In this document: in pieces, positions 6,663 to 8,460 of the stretch
How the letters are laid out: every line of letters begins with the position of its first letter
How positions within the stretch are numbered: the stretch's first letter is position 1
DNA from: Candidatus Methanolliviera sp. GoM_oil
GTDB taxonomy: Archaea > Halobacteriota > Methanoliparia > Methanoliparales > Methanoliparaceae
Direction: 5' to 3'
DNA: 8,460 nucleotides
Assembly (NCBI GenBank): GCA_902158735.1
Contig: CABGHG010000067.1
Span: 1-8,460, forward strand
Made by a program: the position numbers and the translations under genes
The notes under the pieces: generated by a model
Seen by the model: only the letters and a program-made list of their open reading frames with translations
Databases searched by the model: none
What the model was told of the DNA's origin: nothing

Positions 6663-6687
6663 TTTTACAAAAATTAAAATTGTAAAA
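6663..6687. promoter_or_regulatory. Perfect palindrome, candidate operator
   Basis: TTTTACAA (6663-6670) and TTGTAAAA (6680-6687) are perfect inverted arms with a nine-base A/T spacer. They lie just downstream of the predicted transcription start of the glycosylase gene and 31 bases before its ATG, where a repressor would block initiation. TTGTAAAA also occurs at 6568-6575 and 7555-7562. Confidence 0.45.
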
Positions 6688-6718
6688 ATGTTGAAAATAG
6701 CCTGGACTGAGTGATGTT

Positions 6719-7480
6719 ATGAACATTGAGAATTTAAACGAAGAGATAAGAAAATGCAACAAATGTAGATTATCTAAAACGAGAATGAATGCTATCTGTG
6801 GGGAAGGAAATTTAAATGCCAAACTCATGCTAATTGCTCAAGCTCCCGGAGAGAATGAAGATATGGAAGGAAAAATGTTCATTGGACCTTCAGGAAAAGT
6901 GTTGAATGAATTGTTAGGGATGAATCATATTTCAAGAGAAGATCTTTACATGACAAACCTGATTAAATGTATGCTTCCAAAACATAGGAGACCAAAACGG
7001 GATGAAATTGAAATTTGCAGTAAATACTTAGATAATGAGATAGAATTGATAAACCCAAAGATATTGGTTCCTTTAGGTTATTATGCAACTAAGTACGTAT
7101 TTGAGAAATACTCTATTACATTGCCTTCATCTAAAATAGAATTTTACAAGGTTTTTGGTAAGATTTTTCTGGTCAATCATAGAAAGATATTCCCTTTACC
7201 ACATCCTGCCGCTGTTTTTTATAAGCCTATTATTAAAGAAGGGATGGTAAAAAATTACCGCAAGCTAAAAGTTCTTCTCACAGATTGTAAATGGTATCCT
7301 GCATGTCCAATGAAAAGATTTTATGAAGAAGGAAAACTAAATAAAGAATGGATAGAACTTTATTGTAAGGGAGATTGGGAGAGCTGTGTAAGATATAAAA
7401 TGGAAGAGAGAGAAGAACTACATTCAGATTTGATGCTACCTGATGGAAGTATTAATAAAGAGTTGAAAAAAATTATATAG
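6719..7480 (+). CDS. Family-4-like Fe-S uracil-DNA glycosylase with cysteine-rich C-terminal extension
   Basis: The 253-residue protein joins a family-4-type uracil-DNA glycosylase, which removes uracil from DNA to start base excision repair, to an extra C-terminal segment. The 4Fe-4S ligands appear as C13-x2-C16 and C84-x15-C100. Motif A is AQAPGENED at 40-48 followed by GKMFIGPSGKVLNELL; family 4 usually has GEAPG, so Gly-Glu is Ala-Gln here. The second catalytic motif is HPAA at 162-165 (HPSA in many relatives). From about 188 a tail not found in ordinary family-4 enzymes carries C190-x5-C196-x19-C216-x6-C223 (CKWYPACPMKRF, WIELYCKGDWESC) and ends LPDGSINKELKK. The tail may bind a second metal. 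GTGAT lies three bases before the ATG. The stop is TAG. Upstream are a TATA box and a palindrome. Uracil specificity is inferred from the fold, given the motif A change. Confidence 0.88.
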   Translation: MNIENLNEEIRKCNKCRLSKTRMNAICGEGNLNAKLMLIAQAPGENEDMEGKMFIGPSGKVLNELLGMNHISREDLYMTNLIKCMLPKHRRPKRDEIEICSKYLDNEIELINPKILVPLGYYATKYVFEKYSITLPSSKIEFYKVFGKIFLVNHRKIFPLPHPAAVFYKPIIKEGMVKNYRKLKVLLTDCKWYPACPMKRFYEEGKLNKEWIELYCKGDWESCVRYKMEEREELHSDLMLPDGSINKELKKII

Positions 7481-7719
7481 AGATATTATAAGATAAAAAC
7501 ATGATGATGAAAGCTCCAACAAACTTATTCGCCTTTCAAAAACCTTTTTATAAATTGTAAAATTTAAAGAAGAGTTATAGGTTTGTGAAAAAAGAGATAA
7601 AAATCTTTGGATCGAGCGGTGGAGACTTTTTTTTAATTCAAAAAAATTTACAAAAGGTGAGGATTGTAAACCCAAAGAGAGCATAAACAAAGGGTTGAAA
7701 GATACGATATATCCGTTAA
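7481..7719. other. Non-coding or decayed stretch after the glycosylase gene
   Basis: No convincing gene. TTTTTATAA at 7545-7553 looks like a TATA box, and a GTG-started 33-codon frame follows (7585-7686, plus, beginning KKEIKIFGSSGGDFF). An overlapping plus frame (about 7611-7758) includes SINKGLKDTI, close to SINKELKKII at the glycosylase C-terminus; this may be a decayed tail copy. Neither frame has a recognisable product. Confidence 0.3.
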
Positions 7720-7878
7720 TTTCCGAAAGAGAAGATAAAAAATCGTGTTAAACGTCTCCAAGAATATCCCAATGACGAAGGAGTCAAGAACCTTTTGGAG
7801 AATTATGAGGGTCGCCAGAATCGCCTGATCATCGATCTTATTCTTTTGACGAGTCGTAACAAATATGTTAAAATCTGA
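7720..7878 (+). pseudogene. Startless fragment, possibly tyrosine recombinase
   Basis: This frame is open for 52 codons after a TAA but has no start codon, so it is a remnant if coding. It reads through KNRVKRLQEYPNDEGVKNLL and then GRQNRLIIDLILLTSRNK to TGA. 'P..E.V..LLE......RLII.L.L.T' resembles the beginning of the catalytic domain of tyrosine recombinases, but the TG.R motif that should follow is lost (TSR), along with all catalytic residues. Weak call; it could be any decayed helical protein. Confidence 0.25.
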
Positions 7879-7918
7879 GATTTTCGTATCTTAAAACTCT
7901 TTGAGAGAATGCAAACCC

Positions 7919-8460
7919 CTACAATACAAAGGACAATAACTGCCTGATAATTGGTCTTAGACACGGTGTGGGATCAAACGGGCAGCAATAACTACACGAT
8001 ATATTTAGAGAGGGAGATGCACACAGCGGCAGTTGTGCGATCTTTCCCATGATCGGCGGAATAGACATGCCTTCCTCCGTCTTCTTTTCGACCTTCGGCA
8101 CCTCTTCTAACGGTGGCATCTTCGGCAGCTTGAAGGATACATGCGAGGATGCTTCGATCTTTTCTATATCTTTTCCAAAATACTCGCTTAAATCGATCCT
8201 GATATACGGTGCCTCATTCGGGTGTGCACCGCAGTACTACACCACCCGCTCTCTCGGTTGAATCACAAGTGCAAAAATTGTGCTATCCTTCTTATATAAC
8301 GATAGGGCGTCCGGTATCTTCTCTTCCGCGTCTCTCGGCCCGTATCTACATATCGAGTAGTATCCACCCTTTCCTGGTTCTGGACCGTTTGCAGTATCTC
8401 TCGTAAAACCCATCGCGGTATCCAGATCTATCTTGCCTCTGTTTTCTTCAAGCAGATCCC
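7919..8460 (-). pseudogene. C45-like acyltransferase/peptidase, C-terminal part, with in-frame TAG
   Basis: Reading inward from the window edge, the minus strand encodes the C-terminal part of what looks like a C45-family Ntn hydrolase (acyl-CoA:6-aminopenicillanate acyltransferase-like): DLLEENRGKIDLDTAMGFTR, then YYSICRYGPRDAEEKIPDAL, then TIFALVIQPRERVV. There a TAG at 8239-8237 interrupts, after which the same frame continues with YCGAHPNEAPYIRIDLSEYF and a charged tail to TAG at 7921-7919. The family character continues across the stop, so it lies inside the gene. TGG (Trp) would be a one-base change. The catalytic N-terminal cysteine is beyond the edge. From about 8065 to 7919 the frame becomes cysteine- and proline-rich and may no longer be native. 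It is a nonsense-mutated gene, a recoded one, or a sequencing error. A related Ntn hydrolase is the alternative. Confidence 0.55.

Noticed and set aside
7436..7690. Minus-strand frame of 84 codons downstream of and overlapping the glycosylase end.
   Set aside because: It overlaps the well-supported glycosylase 3' end, has a phenylalanine/serine/leucine-rich composition from AT-rich DNA and no ribosome binding site or motif.
7903..8120. Plus-strand string NNCLIIGLRHGVGSNGQQ followed, after a TAA, by more open frame.
   Set aside because: It looked protein-like, but it overlaps the better-supported minus-strand C45 frame, has an internal stop and no start site, and I recognise no family.

Overview
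The window most likely comes from an anaerobic archaeon. Supporting signs are AT-rich TATA-like boxes about 25-45 bases ahead of starts, ribosome binding sites of the GGTGA / GTGATC type, and archaeal gene families: an ADP-forming acyl-CoA synthetase alpha subunit, a SixA-like phosphatase and a family-4-like Fe-S uracil-DNA glycosylase. The gene mix (acyl-CoA ligase remnant, dienoyl-CoA/enoate reductase, NDP-forming acyl-CoA synthetase) would suit a euryarchaeon that handles fatty or aromatic acids, of the Archaeoglobus / Syntropharchaeales / ANME-1 kind. That placement is inference, not proof.

Layout. Positions 40-652 (minus strand) are a patchwork of broken genes. The first 68 codons of a Sir2 deacetylase run in frame into what looks like the DNA-binding N-terminal part of a tyrosine recombinase. 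This then runs, through a frame change, into the C-terminal domain of an AMP-forming acyl-CoA synthetase with two further frameshifts. Positions 677-2416 (minus) hold three intact genes in the order SixA-like phosphohistidine phosphatase, cysteine-rich unknown protein, glycerophosphodiester phosphodiesterase. The broken Sir2 follows directly. Positions 2417-2915 are mostly non-coding and end in the promoter of the next gene.

Positions 2916-4859 (plus) encode a full-length 647-residue FMN / Fe-S / FAD oxidoreductase of the 2,4-dienoyl-CoA reductase type with an unusual cysteine run in its Fe-S motif. It converges on 5040-6470 (minus), an ADP-forming acyl-CoA synthetase alpha subunit without a beta subunit nearby. 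Both could act in acyl-CoA metabolism, but they are not in one operon. A 248-base divergent promoter region, with inverted repeats, separates this gene from 6719-7480 (plus), a family-4-like uracil-DNA glycosylase with an extra cysteine-rich tail.

Positions 7481-7918 hold only decayed or very short reading frames, one resembling the start of a tyrosine-recombinase catalytic domain. Positions 7919-8460 (minus) carry the C-terminal part of a C45-like acyltransferase/peptidase, cut by the window edge and interrupted by an in-frame TAG. So both ends of the window show gene decay, and both may hold recombinase debris, around an intact core. No CRISPR array, rRNA, tRNA or intact insertion sequence was found. 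I see no convincing new multi-gene system. The strongest leads are the patchwork, the amber-interrupted C45 gene, the Fe-S variant and the glycosylase tail.
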